A stretch of 9,074 bases of DNA from Hyphomicrobiales bacterium (GTDB lineage: Bacteria > Pseudomonadota > Alphaproteobacteria > Rhizobiales > Aestuariivirgaceae): assembly GCA_026996935.1 (NCBI GenBank), contig JALWJW010000440.1, positions 1 through 9,074 on the forward strand. Reading direction: 5' to 3'. Made by a program: the position numbers and the translations under genes. Positions 1-6,032 of the stretch are shown in pieces. Under the pieces are notes generated by a model, which saw nothing but the letters and a program-made list of their open reading frames with translations, was not told the DNA's origin and made no database searches. How positions within the stretch are numbered: position 1 is the stretch's first letter; every line of letters starts with the position of its first letter.

Positions 1-906
1 GCGGCCGCCAAAGAGGGGCAAAAGCTGGTCAAGCATTATGCTATGGGTCGGTTGAGCCATGAAACCGTTGCCATTATGCCTGATATGAAAACGGTTTATA
101 TGACCGATGATGATTCAGGAAAATATGCCAATAAAAAATATAATACCGCCTCTGGTGGTGTGTTGTTTAAATTTGTTGCCGACAATAAGGGCAATTTGAA
201 TGCTGGTACGCTTTATGCCGCCAGACTTAAGCAAGATGATAGCAGTGATCCACGCAAGGCGGGTTTTAATGTCAGTTGGGTTTTGCTTGGGCATGCCGAT
301 AATGATCAAATTGCGCAATGGATCAGCGAGTATGACAAGGTAAAGGTTAGTGATTATCAAGAAGGCAAATCCAGTTATATTTCAGCGCAAGATGTTAATA
401 ATTGGGCTGAAGGCAAAACGGGAAAAGACTTAAATGGTGATGGCATAGTTGGTTCTTACAAAGATGATCGCGTGGCGTTTTTGGAAAGCCGGCGTGCGGC
501 AGCAGCATTAAATGCGACCAATGAATGGGATAAGCTTGAAGGTATTACGTCATTTGGAAACAAGGTTTATGTCGCGGCTTCCTCACTTGCCTATACTATG
601 GACAAAGCCTGGGGACATTTAGATTGGGCAACAGGTAAAAAAGATAAAGCCAATGGCGGGGCGATTGCTTTAGATAAAGAGGTTTGCGGCGGGGTTTATG
701 TGGCAAATACCAGTAATGACTTTAACATTACACGCTTAGAGCCTTATGTGATTGGCCAAACGATTGAGGGCAAAAAGTGCTCAATCGATTTGCCCGCCAA
801 TCCAGACAATATTTTAGCCATGAATGACGGTACATTGCTGATTGGCGAGGATGCCGGCAAAAAGCGTCATCCGCTTGATATGCTGTGGCTGGTTAGAGAA
901 CAATAA
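1..906 (+). CDS. PhoX/DUF839-family phosphatase, C-terminal part (5' end cut by window)
   Basis: The frame is open from base 1 and gives 301 visible residues, so the N-terminus and any export signal lie outside the window. The family (PhoX-like alkaline phosphatases, DUF839) comprises periplasmic, calcium- and iron-dependent phosphomonoesterases that release phosphate from organic esters. Support comes from the GRLSHETVA segment followed by VYMTDDDSG (visible residues about 16-40), the EGI...VYVA element, and the PDNILAMNDGTLLIGED segment near the end; these match the conserved acidic blades of the PhoX propeller. A calcium-loop-like DLNGDG sits at visible residues 143-148. Two cysteines (in EVCGG and KKCSI) could form a disulfide in an exported protein. 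The gene ends at TAA 904-906, before a hairpin terminator. I see no pho box because the promoter is outside. The family assignment is fairly secure; the substrate is not known. Confidence 0.8.
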   Translation, partial: AAAKEGQKLVKHYAMGRLSHETVAIMPDMKTVYMTDDDSGKYANKKYNTASGGVLFKFVADNKGNLNAGTLYAARLKQDDSSDPRKAGFNVSWVLLGHADNDQIAQWISEYDKVKVSDYQEGKSSYISAQDVNNWAEGKTGKDLNGDGIVGSYKDDRVAFLESRRAAAALNATNEWDKLEGITSFGNKVYVAASSLAYTMDKAWGHLDWATGKKDKANGGAIALDKEVCGGVYVANTSNDFNITRLEPYVIGQTIEGKKCSIDLPANPDNILAMNDGTLLIGEDAGKKRHPLDMLWLVREQ

Positions 907-926
907 GCAGGTTGCTTTAAACAATA

Positions 927-954
927 AAACGGACCGTATAATCGCGGTCCGTTT
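927..954. terminator. Bidirectional hairpin terminator between convergent genes
   Basis: A perfect 10-base inverted repeat (927-936 with 945-954, arms AAACGGACCG and CGGTCCGTTT) encloses an 8-base loop. On the plus strand the hairpin runs into TTTCGTTCATTCTT. On the minus strand it runs into TTTTATTGTTT, which is the better U-tract. It lies 20 bases after the phosphatase stop and 39 bases after the minus-strand DUF465 stop, so it probably serves both. Confidence 0.85.
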
Positions 955-993
955 CGTTCATTCTTGAGATTTAGACAAAAAAACAGCCGCGCT

Positions 994-1173
994 TTACGCA
1001 GCTTCCATTGAAGATTGAATTTTTGTAATTTGGTCTTTTAATTCTAACTTTTGACGTTTTATTTCGGCGATTGCCAAGTCGTCAACGCTAGGGTGGGTGA
1101 GGTAGTCTTCCAGTTTTGCCTTGAGTGCATCGCGCTTTCTTTCGAGTGATTCAAGGTGTGCTTTTATTGACAT
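994..1173 (-). CDS. DUF465 (YdcH-like) small coiled-coil protein, copy 1
   Basis: This short gene encodes 59 residues, starting MSIKAHLESLERKRDALK and ending SSMEAA. The HPSVDDLAIAEIKRQKLELKDQI segment (about residues 27-49) is the DUF465/YdcH signature: a short linker with HPS-DD, then a helix rich in K, R, L and E ending in LKDQI. The whole chain is predicted to be a helical hairpin or coiled coil, with no signal peptide or membrane segment. The biochemical role of the family is not established. The start is well supported by GGAGG seven bases upstream of ATG (minus strand, 1171-1173). It converges on the phosphatase gene and diverges from a second DUF465 gene at 1351. Confidence 0.85.
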   Translation of the reverse strand: MSIKAHLESLERKRDALKAKLEDYLTHPSVDDLAIAEIKRQKLELKDQITKIQSSMEAA

Positions 1174-1350
1174 ATATTAACCTCCGCCTAAGTTTAAGTT
1201 TACATTCGTCTTACGACTCAAATACTGACACAACAAAACCATCTTGTCCAATCGGTTCATATGTATTTATTTTAATGATACACCTAAAGAGGGAGTTCTT
1301 GGCGGGGTTGGTGATGTGTGGTAAATGGTGTGTGAGAGTGGGAGTGGTAA
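1174..1350. promoter_or_regulatory. Divergent intergenic region between two DUF465 genes
   Basis: This 177-base gap must hold the promoters of the minus-strand DUF465 gene and of the DUF465-purE-purK unit. An AT-rich core lies at about 1255-1285. TTGTCC at 1244-1249 could be a -35 element for the plus strand, but no well-spaced -10 stands out, so I do not place promoters. The 10-mer GTGGTAAATG occurs twice (1318-1327 and 1344-1353), and the second copy contains the start codon of the downstream gene. Confidence 0.45.
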
Positions 1351-1554
1351 ATGTCAGCAAATCGGGTGAACTTATTGGCGCGTTTGAAAGAACTGCAAGG
1401 TCAACATAAAGCGTTGCACGATAAAATTGAATTGCTGATGGCAGGTGATGTGCCTGATCAGTTGCGTATCAGGCGGTTAAAAAAGAAAAAACTTCAGTAT
1501 AAAGATGAAATACTGATTATCGAAGATCAGTTGTTTCCTGATATTATTGCTTGA
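1351..1554 (+). CDS. DUF465 (YdcH-like) small coiled-coil protein, copy 2
   Basis: It encodes 67 residues. The stretch PDQLRIRRLKKKKLQYKDEI (about 36-55) matches the C-terminal helix of DUF465 proteins (DD-L-I-RLKK-KL-LKDEI), and the N-terminal helix (RLKELQGQHKALHDKIELL) has heptad-like leucines. Cytosolic and helical, function unknown. A GGGAG six to seven bases upstream supports the ATG at 1351. It diverges from the first DUF465 gene and precedes purE by 67 bases on the same strand with no strong terminator, so it may be co-transcribed with purE-purK. It shares the family pattern with copy 1 but is clearly different in sequence, so the two are old paralogs and not a recent duplication. Confidence 0.82.
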   Translation: MSANRVNLLARLKELQGQHKALHDKIELLMAGDVPDQLRIRRLKKKKLQYKDEILIIEDQLFPDIIA

Positions 1555-1606
1555 TTAGATGCTTGAAACATTGCAAAAACGCTTTTTCGTTTTCTTCACC
1601 TTTTAA

Positions 1607-1618
1607 AAGGGATCCCTT
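1607..1618. repeat. 12-base perfect palindrome over the purE ribosome binding site
   Basis: AAGGGATCCCTT is fully self-complementary, and its left arm is the only good Shine-Dalgarno sequence (AAGGG) before the purE GTG start, ten bases upstream. In RNA it could at most form a tight hairpin or pair between molecules; in DNA it could bind a dimeric protein. The palindrome is seen directly; a regulatory role is only a possibility. Confidence 0.5.
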
Positions 1619-1621
1619 ATT

Positions 1622-2113
1622 GTGACTAAAACTGTCGTTTCTATCATTATGGGTAGTCAATCAGATTGGCCGACAATGCGCCTGGGCGCAGAGGTTTTGG
1701 ATGAATTGAACGTGGCATATGAAACCAGAATTGTTTCAGCTCATCGCACGCCTGACCGGATGTTTGATTTTGCCAAAGGGGCAAAACAGGCCGGGTTAAA
1801 GGTGATTATTGCCGGGGCTGGCGGGGCCGCGCATTTGCCGGGCATGGTTGCGTCCATGACAGTGTTGCCTGTGTTTGGCGTGCCGATCCAATCAAAAGCA
1901 CTAAGTGGAAAAGACAGTTTATTGTCTATTGTGCAGATGCCTGCCGGGATTCCTGTTGGCACTTTAGCCATAGGTAATGCGGGGGCTGTGAATGCGGCTT
2001 TATTGGCGGCCGCGGTGTTAGCAACCAATGATGAAGAGCTTTCAAACCGTCTTGCGGCGTATCGCCAAAAACAAACAGACAGTATTGCACAAGAGCCAAA
2101 AAATGATGACTAA
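1622..2113 (+). CDS. purE: N5-carboxyaminoimidazole ribonucleotide mutase (PurE, class I)
   Basis: PurE moves the carboxyl group of N5-CAIR to carbon 4 to give CAIR in de novo purine synthesis, acting after PurK. The 163-residue length is normal for class I. Visible motifs are MGSQSDWPTM (10-19, substrate phosphate binding), SAHRTPD (39-45) with His41 matching the catalytic histidine of the E. coli enzyme, GAGGAAHLPGM (65-75), and VPIQSKALSGKDSLLSIVQMP (87-107), followed by GIPVGTLAIG. The start is GTG at 1622, with AAGGG ten bases upstream embedded in a palindrome; the next residues, TKTVVSIIMGS, fit the usual N-terminus. The C-terminal tail overlaps the purK start by 11 bases, which suggests translational coupling. 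Cytosolic octamer in known family members. Confidence 0.97.
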   Translation: MTKTVVSIIMGSQSDWPTMRLGAEVLDELNVAYETRIVSAHRTPDRMFDFAKGAKQAGLKVIIAGAGGAAHLPGMVASMTVLPVFGVPIQSKALSGKDSLLSIVQMPAGIPVGTLAIGNAGAVNAALLAAAVLATNDEELSNRLAAYRQKQTDSIAQEPKNDD

Positions 2114-3212
2114 GATGGATGAAACGAGCCTTCAGCCAGGCGCTGTTATTGGTATTTTGGGCGGTGGTCAATTGGGGCGGATGCTGGCATTGGCGGCGGC
2201 CGAACTTGGTTTTGCCTGCCATATTTATGCCCCTGAGGGTGATAATCCTGCTTTTGATGTGGCCGCGCGCCATACCGCAGCACCATATGAAGATGAGGCA
2301 GCGCTTAGTGCTTTTGCAAAAGACGTTGATGTGGTGACTTATGAGTTTGAAAACATTCCAGATGCCTGTCTGGAGTTTCTTGTTGATCGCGTGCCGGTGC
2401 GTCCCGGGGTTAATGTTTTGGCGATTACGCAGGACCGGATTTCAGAAAAAACCATGGCGGTTGAAAACGGTGTGGGTGTGCCTGCCTTTGCCGCTGTAAA
2501 TAGTGTTGCCGATATTGAAAATGCAATTGAGAATATTGGTCGCCCATGTGTATTGAAAACGCGGCGTTTTGGTTATGATGGTAAGGGCCAGACGATTATT
2601 CGCGATGGCGATGATTTGGCAAAATGTTTTGCCGATATTGGTTCACAGCCTGCGATTTTAGAAAGTTTTGTGCCGTTTGATTTAGAAGTATCAATCGTGG
2701 CGGCGCGTGATGTGAATGGTAAAATTGTTGCTTTTGATATTCCTGAAAATCACCACGAAAACCATATTTTGGCAACCAGTCGAGTGCCAGCAAATATTTC
2801 AGCACAGGCGGGCGAAATGGCGATGGACATTGCAGTAAAACTTGCAACAGCGCTGGAGTATGTTGGGGTGTTTGCGGTGGAGTTGTTTGTGTCAGAAGGC
2901 AAAGACGGGGCTGGCCCGCTAGTGCTGATGAACGAGATTGCCCCGCGGGTGCACAATTCTGGCCATTGGACGCAAGATGCCTGTCACGTCTCGCAATTTG
3001 AGCAGCACATTCGCGCGGTGGCGGGGTTGCCGTTGGCTGATCCGTTCCGCCATAGTGATGCGGTGATGTATAATCTGCTTGGCCAAGAAGGTGCCGAGTG
3101 GGGTGCTTTGGCGACAAAAGAGAATATGTGTATTCATTTATATGGTAAGGCAGAAGCGCGCGAGGGTCGCAAAATGGGCCATGCGACACAGTTATCAAAG
3201 AGAAAAGACTGA
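2103..3212 (+). CDS. purK: N5-carboxyaminoimidazole ribonucleotide synthase (PurK)
   Basis: PurK is an ATP-grasp enzyme that joins bicarbonate to AIR to make N5-CAIR, the substrate of PurE. From the ATG at 2103 the protein has 369 residues. Motifs in order: GILGGGQLGRMLA (17-29, AIR-binding N-domain), VTYEFENIP (78-86), QDRISEK (110-116), LKTRRFGYDGKGQ (151-163, ATP-grasp loop), FDLEVSIVAARD (192-203), ENHHENHI (215-222), FAVELFV (257-263) and NEIAPRVHNSGHWTQDAC (277-294, metal and ATP site). It ends with LYGKAEAREGRKMGHATQL, a normal PurK C-terminus. The frame is open upstream to 2028, but that would add 25 atypical residues inside purE. AAGAG at 2091-2095 fits a start at 2103; ATG 2106 and 2115 are alternatives. 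Confidence 0.96.
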   Translation: MMTKMDETSLQPGAVIGILGGGQLGRMLALAAAELGFACHIYAPEGDNPAFDVAARHTAAPYEDEAALSAFAKDVDVVTYEFENIPDACLEFLVDRVPVRPGVNVLAITQDRISEKTMAVENGVGVPAFAAVNSVADIENAIENIGRPCVLKTRRFGYDGKGQTIIRDGDDLAKCFADIGSQPAILESFVPFDLEVSIVAARDVNGKIVAFDIPENHHENHILATSRVPANISAQAGEMAMDIAVKLATALEYVGVFAVELFVSEGKDGAGPLVLMNEIAPRVHNSGHWTQDACHVSQFEQHIRAVAGLPLADPFRHSDAVMYNLLGQEGAEWGALATKENMCIHLYGKAEAREGRKMGHATQLSKRKD

Positions 3213-3256
3213 AAAAGACGAAATTAACGTGATAAAGCAACGCTTATGTCTCGACA

Positions 3257-3344
3257 TTGGTGGCCATCTTTGATACTAAACGCCATCTAATGAGCTACCT
3301 TTGGTGGCCAAGTGCTTTTTCCGTAAATTGTGGAATTGGCGTTT
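3257..3344. repeat. Short direct and inverted repeats between purK and rpsU
   Basis: The exact 10-mer TTGGTGGCCA occurs at 3257-3266 and 3301-3310. GCCATCT occurs at 3263-3269 and 3282-3288. AAACGCCA (3278-3285) is the reverse complement of TGGCGTTT (3337-3344), which would close a loop of about 51 bases containing the second 10-mer. Each element is short, so chance cannot be excluded, but they cluster within 90 bases of noncoding DNA. Confidence 0.4.
3299..3320 (+). terminator. Weak terminator-like hairpin after purK
   Basis: TTGG (3301-3304) pairs with CCAA (3308-3311) around a three-base loop, extended by C3299-G3312 with one bulge and possibly AGC 3293-3295 with GCT 3314-3316, then TTTTT at 3316-3320. 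The stem is short, so termination may be partial and purE-purK transcripts may read through into rpsU. It is the only candidate in the gap. Confidence 0.35.
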
Positions 3345-3356
3345 TAAGACTAAATT
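3328..3356 (+). promoter_or_regulatory. Candidate sigma70-type promoter for rpsU
   Basis: TTGTGG (3328-3333) and TAAATT (3351-3356) are separated by 17 bases and match consensus at three and four of six positions. Transcription would start near 3363 and leave a leader of about 27 bases. This is a weak prediction from pattern alone. Confidence 0.3.
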
Positions 3357-3382
3357 TGATTAACCGTTTAATAGTTAAGGAT

Positions 3383-3396
3383 CTTGCACGTGCAAG
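3383..3396. repeat. 14-base perfect palindrome across the rpsU start codon
   Basis: CTTGCACGTGCAAG is fully self-complementary and contains the probable GTG start (3390-3392). In RNA it can fold as a five-base stem, CTTGC with GCAAG, around loop ACGT, which places the start codon at the loop and stem edge just after the AAGGA ribosome binding site. The structure is seen directly; a role in controlling translation is inferred. Confidence 0.55.
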
Positions 3397-3614
3397 TATT
3401 TGTTCGCGATAATAATGTAGATCAGGCGCTTAAAGCCCTGAAAAAGAAGCTTCAACGTGAAGGTGTTTTCCGTGAAATGAAGCTTCGTAGCCATTACGAA
3501 AAACCATCTGAAAAACGTGCACGTGAAAAAGCAGAAGCTATTCGCCGCACACGCAAGCTTGCTCGTAAAAAAGCACAGCGCGAAGGCATGATGCCTTTTT
3601 CTGGCGGTCGCTAA
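3390..3614 (+). CDS. rpsU: 30S ribosomal protein bS21
   Basis: bS21 binds the 30S platform near the anti-Shine-Dalgarno end of 16S rRNA and helps initiation. The protein is 74 residues: MQVFVRDNNVDQALKALKKK at the start, then QREGVFREMKLRSHYEKPSEK and an arginine- and lysine-rich helix, RRTRKLARKKAQREG. This is the alphaproteobacterial bS21 pattern at normal length. GTG 3390 is chosen because AAGGA (3377-3381) lies eight bases upstream and because family members begin with MQV-VRDNNVDQ. A TTG at 3384 in the same frame would add two residues but leaves only two bases after the ribosome binding site. It follows purK by 177 bases and ends before a small stem and a strong terminator. Confidence 0.95.
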   Translation: MQVFVRDNNVDQALKALKKKLQREGVFREMKLRSHYEKPSEKRAREKAEAIRRTRKLARKKAQREGMMPFSGGR

Positions 3615-3640
3615 GGTTCTCGAACCTAGTTATTTTCTGT
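3614..3640 (+). terminator. Short stem with U-rich tail immediately after rpsU
   Basis: AGGTT (3614-3618) pairs with AACCT (3623-3627) around loop CTCG, closing on the last base of the rpsU stop codon. TTATTTTCTGT follows. The five-base stem is weak; the larger hairpin at 3664-3714 is a better terminator and this may only assist it. Confidence 0.35.
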
Positions 3641-3663
3641 AAGGCATTTGCCTTTCACGCTTG

Positions 3664-3714
3664 AACAACAATTGATAAGCTGCCTTGCAATCGCAATGGC
3701 GGCTTTTGTTGTTT
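3664..3714. terminator. Strong bidirectional terminator between rpsU and the SMR gene
   Basis: Stem 3677-3684 pairs with 3698-3705 (AAGCTGCC with GGCGGCTT, one G-T pair), an inner stem TTGC/GCAA (3685-3688 with 3693-3696) closes loop AATC, and one T is bulged. The tail TTTTGTTGTTT follows on the plus strand. AACAACA at 3664-3670 can also pair with TGTTGTT at 3707-3713 and gives a T-rich tail on the minus strand. It sits between convergent genes, so it likely ends rpsU and the minus-strand pnt-SMR transcript. Confidence 0.85.
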
Positions 3715-3793
3715 GTGCCGATGGCGCCTGTTGAGGCTGTGTGAGGTTTTAGTGGGTGGTGGTTTGAATTGAATTCAAGTAAACGGACGCACT

Positions 3794-4114
3794 TTAGTGT
3801 CCTGCTGATAAATTCAGGCCAATCGCGCCGATGATAATCATGGTCATGAAAACCACCCGCAATGGGGTGAAGGTTTCGCCAAACCAGAATATGCCGATGA
3901 GGACGATGAGCAGGGTGCCAACGCCTGACCAGATGGCATAGGTGATGCCGACGGGCATTGTTTTTAAGGTTTGGGATAGTAAAACGAAGCTGATACCATA
4001 AAGGCCGAGTGAGGCGGCAAATAGCCAGGGTTTGGCCATGCCGTCCGACATTTTTAAAGCCGCAGTGCCTAAAACTTCAAAGGCGATGGCGATGTATAGG
4101 TAAATCCAGTTCAT
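3794..4114 (-). CDS. Small multidrug resistance (SMR) family exporter, EmrE/QacE type
   Basis: SMR proteins are four-helix inner-membrane antiporters that work as dimers and expel cationic compounds in exchange for protons. The protein has 106 residues with four hydrophobic segments (about 2-20, 29-48, 55-76, 84-102). Glu13 in IAIAFEVLG matches the essential membrane glutamate of EmrE (E14), and Tyr59 and Trp62 in TYAIWSGVG match EmrE Y60 and W63. The YAIWSGVG form points to the drug-exporting type more than to the guanidinium (Gdx/SugE) type. Three ATGs in a row precede it (4120, 4117, 4114); AAAAGG is best spaced, eight bases, for 4114. It lies 41 bases after pntB on the same strand with no hairpin between, so it may be co-transcribed. 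The actual substrate is unknown. Confidence 0.9.
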   Translation of the reverse strand: MNWIYLYIAIAFEVLGTAALKMSDGMAKPWLFAASLGLYGISFVLLSQTLKTMPVGITYAIWSGVGTLLIVLIGIFWFGETFTPLRVVFMTMIIIGAIGLNLSAGH

Positions 4115-4155
4115 CATCATCGCCTTTTAAAATTGCTTGTTTTGTTTGCAGTAGG

Positions 4156-5559
4156 TTAATCCATCGCCTTGTTGATTTCTTCAACCATTTTCTTGGCATC
4201 GCCGAGCAACATCATGGTGTTGTCGCGATAGAATAATGAGTTATCGATACCAGCATAGCCAGATGAAAGTGAGCGTTTTGAGAACATCACCGTGTTGGCT
4301 TTCCACACTTCAAGAACGGGCATACCAAAAATAGGAGATGATGGATCTTCTTTTGCGGCTGGGTTGGTGACATCATTTGCACCGATTACATAAACAACAT
4401 CGGTATTGGCAAAGTCCGAATTGATGTCTTCAAGTTCAAAGACCTCATCATAAGGCACGTTGGCTTCAGCAAGCAGCACGTTCATGTGGCCAGGCATGCG
4501 GCCCGCCACGGGGTGAACAGCATATTTTACATTAACGCCAGCCTCTTTAAGATGGTCGGCCATTTCGCGCAAAGCGTGCTGGGCTTGAGCCACGGCCATG
4601 CCGTAGCCTGGAACAATAATCACGGAAGATGCGTTTTTCATTAAAAAGGCAGCATCTTCGGCAGAACCAAGTTTTACCGGTTTTTGTTCGCCATCATCTG
4701 CAGCAGCAGGGCCACCAGCTTCACCGCCAAAGCCGCCAAGAATAACGGAGATGAAAGAGCGGTTCATGCTTTTACACATGATGTAAGACAAGATTGCCCC
4801 TGATGAACCAACCAAAGCGCCCGTAATAATCAACGCTGTGTTGCCAAGTGTAAAGCCGATTCCGGCAGCAGCCCAGCCTGAATAAGAGTTGAGCATAGAC
4901 ACCACAACAGGCATGTCTGCGCCACCAATTGGAATGATAATAAGAACGCCGAGCACAAAAGCCAAAATTGTTAGCACCCAAAAGATGGTGTGGCTTTCTG
5001 TTGTTGCGAACATGGCAATTAGGATGACCAGTAAAATACCAAGGGCCAGATTGACCATATGTTGACCGGGGAATACAATGGGGGCACCGGAAACAAGGCC
5101 GTGTAATTTTGTAAAAGCAATGACAGAACCTGAAAAGGTGATTGCACCAATGGCGACCCCCAGAGACATTTCGATCAGGCTGCCCACGTGAATGTTACCG
5201 GCTGTGCCGATATTAAATGATTCAGGGGCATAAAGAGCTGATGCTGCCACAAAGACGGCTGCCAAACCGACCAAAGAGTGGAAAGCGGCAACCAGTTGCG
5301 GCATTTCGGTCATGGCAATGCGTTTGGCCGTGACGGCGCCAATGGCACCACCAATGCCGATACCGCCAATGATGAGCAGCCAGGTTGTGAAGCTGCCTTC
5401 TGGGATGGCAAATAATGTGGTGAGAACGGCAACACCCATGCCGATCATGCCCAATGTGTTGCCACGGCGTGAAGTTTCGGGGTGTGAAAGGCCTTTCAGG
5501 GCCAGAATAAATAGACTGCCAGCGAGAAGGTAAAGCAGTGCAGAAAGATTTGCAGACAT
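4156..5559 (-). CDS. pntB: Proton-translocating NAD(P) transhydrogenase subunit beta
   Basis: PntB supplies most of the membrane domain (dII) and the NADP(H)-binding domain (dIII) of the enzyme that couples proton entry to NADP+ reduction by NADH. The 467-residue length is normal. The first about 265 residues hold multiple hydrophobic helices with the key proton-path positions visible: His94 in AAFHSLVGLA (E. coli beta-His91), Asp215 in GGADMPVVVSMLNSYSGW (E. coli Asp213) and Asn224. A linker at about 280-295 leads to dIII, with VPGYGMAVAQAQ (316-327), HPVAGRMPGHMNVLLAEA (349-366), GANDVTNPAA (393-402) and KRSLSSGYAGIDN (428-440). The ATG at 5559 is five bases past the pntAB stop; AAGGA overlaps that stop, so translation is probably coupled. 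Confidence 0.97.
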   Translation of the reverse strand: MSANLSALLYLLAGSLFILALKGLSHPETSRRGNTLGMIGMGVAVLTTLFAIPEGSFTTWLLIIGGIGIGGAIGAVTAKRIAMTEMPQLVAAFHSLVGLAAVFVAASALYAPESFNIGTAGNIHVGSLIEMSLGVAIGAITFSGSVIAFTKLHGLVSGAPIVFPGQHMVNLALGILLVILIAMFATTESHTIFWVLTILAFVLGVLIIIPIGGADMPVVVSMLNSYSGWAAAGIGFTLGNTALIITGALVGSSGAILSYIMCKSMNRSFISVILGGFGGEAGGPAAADDGEQKPVKLGSAEDAAFLMKNASSVIIVPGYGMAVAQAQHALREMADHLKEAGVNVKYAVHPVAGRMPGHMNVLLAEANVPYDEVFELEDINSDFANTDVVYVIGANDVTNPAAKEDPSSPIFGMPVLEVWKANTVMFSKRSLSSGYAGIDNSLFYRDNTMMLLGDAKKMVEEINKAMD

Positions 5560-5564
5560 GGTGC

Positions 5565-6011
5565 TTATCCTTTTTTCTTATACATGGCGAGCATGCGCTG
5601 GGTGACGAGGAAGCCGCCGAAAATATTAACCGAGGCTAAAATCAGGGCAATGAAACCAAAGATCATGGCGATTGTGTTGCCCGAGGCGATGGCGCCTGCG
5701 CCAATAGCCAAAATCGCGCCAACTACGATCACCGAAGAAATGGCGTTGGTGACGGCCATGAGCGGTGTGTGAAGGGCCGGTGTTACGCTCCACACAACAA
5801 AGTAACCAACGAAAATGGCAAGAACAAAAATTGCCAGACGAAAGATGAATGGATCAATGCCGGTGGCGGCTGCGGCTGCTTCTGCGCCGCCGCTATTTGC
5901 CACCAATGCGGCCTGATCGGCAAGGCTTTGAGCTTTGTCGGCCGCATTTTGTGCCAATGCTGCGGCGGCTTGTGCAGCATCTGCTGCTTGTTGAGCTGTC
6001 ATTTGAGCCAT
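5565..6011 (-). CDS. pntAB: NAD(P) transhydrogenase subunit alpha part 2 (membrane part)
   Basis: This is the membrane portion of the split alpha chain, contributing helices to domain II alongside PntB. It has 148 residues. Residues 1-50 are strikingly alanine- and glutamine-rich (TAQQAADAAQAAAALAQNAA), probably a helical, partly charged linker outside the membrane. About three hydrophobic segments follow (about 56-75, 90-108, 114-136), with the conserved SVTPALHTPLMAVTNAISSV (75-94). It ends in a basic tail, MYKKKG. AAAGGG seven bases before ATG 6011 supports the start; an internal ATG at residue 4 is less well spaced. It is 21 bases after pntAA and five before pntB. The low-complexity N-terminus is a feature of split alpha chains and not a sign of transfer. 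Confidence 0.93.
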   Translation of the reverse strand: MAQMTAQQAADAAQAAAALAQNAADKAQSLADQAALVANSGGAEAAAAATGIDPFIFRLAIFVLAIFVGYFVVWSVTPALHTPLMAVTNAISSVIVVGAILAIGAGAIASGNTIAMIFGFIALILASVNIFGGFLVTQRMLAMYKKKG

Positions 6012-6032
6012 GATAGTGCCCTTTTTACTATA

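Noticed and set aside
1..8. GCGGCCGC (NotI-like) at the very first bases, possibly a cloning junction
   Set aside because: It encodes three alanines in frame with the phosphatase, and the same octamer occurs inside purE at 2006-2013, so it is likely natural.
1125..1409. Plus-strand open frame of 94 codons across the divergent DUF465 region
   Set aside because: It overlaps both DUF465 genes in other frames, has no good ribosome binding site and resembles no family.
1576..1593. Hairpin AAAACG/CGTTTT between the second DUF465 gene and purE as a terminator
   Set aside because: The stem is short and AT-rich, so it would not stop transcription reliably.
2028..2102. Upstream extension of purK to 2028
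   Set aside because: It would add 25 non-family residues deep in purE, and a spaced ribosome binding site supports 2103.
2596..3240. Long minus-strand open frame (214 codons) opposite purK
   Set aside because: It lies antisense to the well-supported purK, has no recognisable domain, and its composition looks like a shadow of the coding strand.
3384..3389. TTG at 3384 as the rpsU start
   Set aside because: It is two bases after AAGGA, and bS21 proteins normally begin at MQV, which fits GTG 3390.
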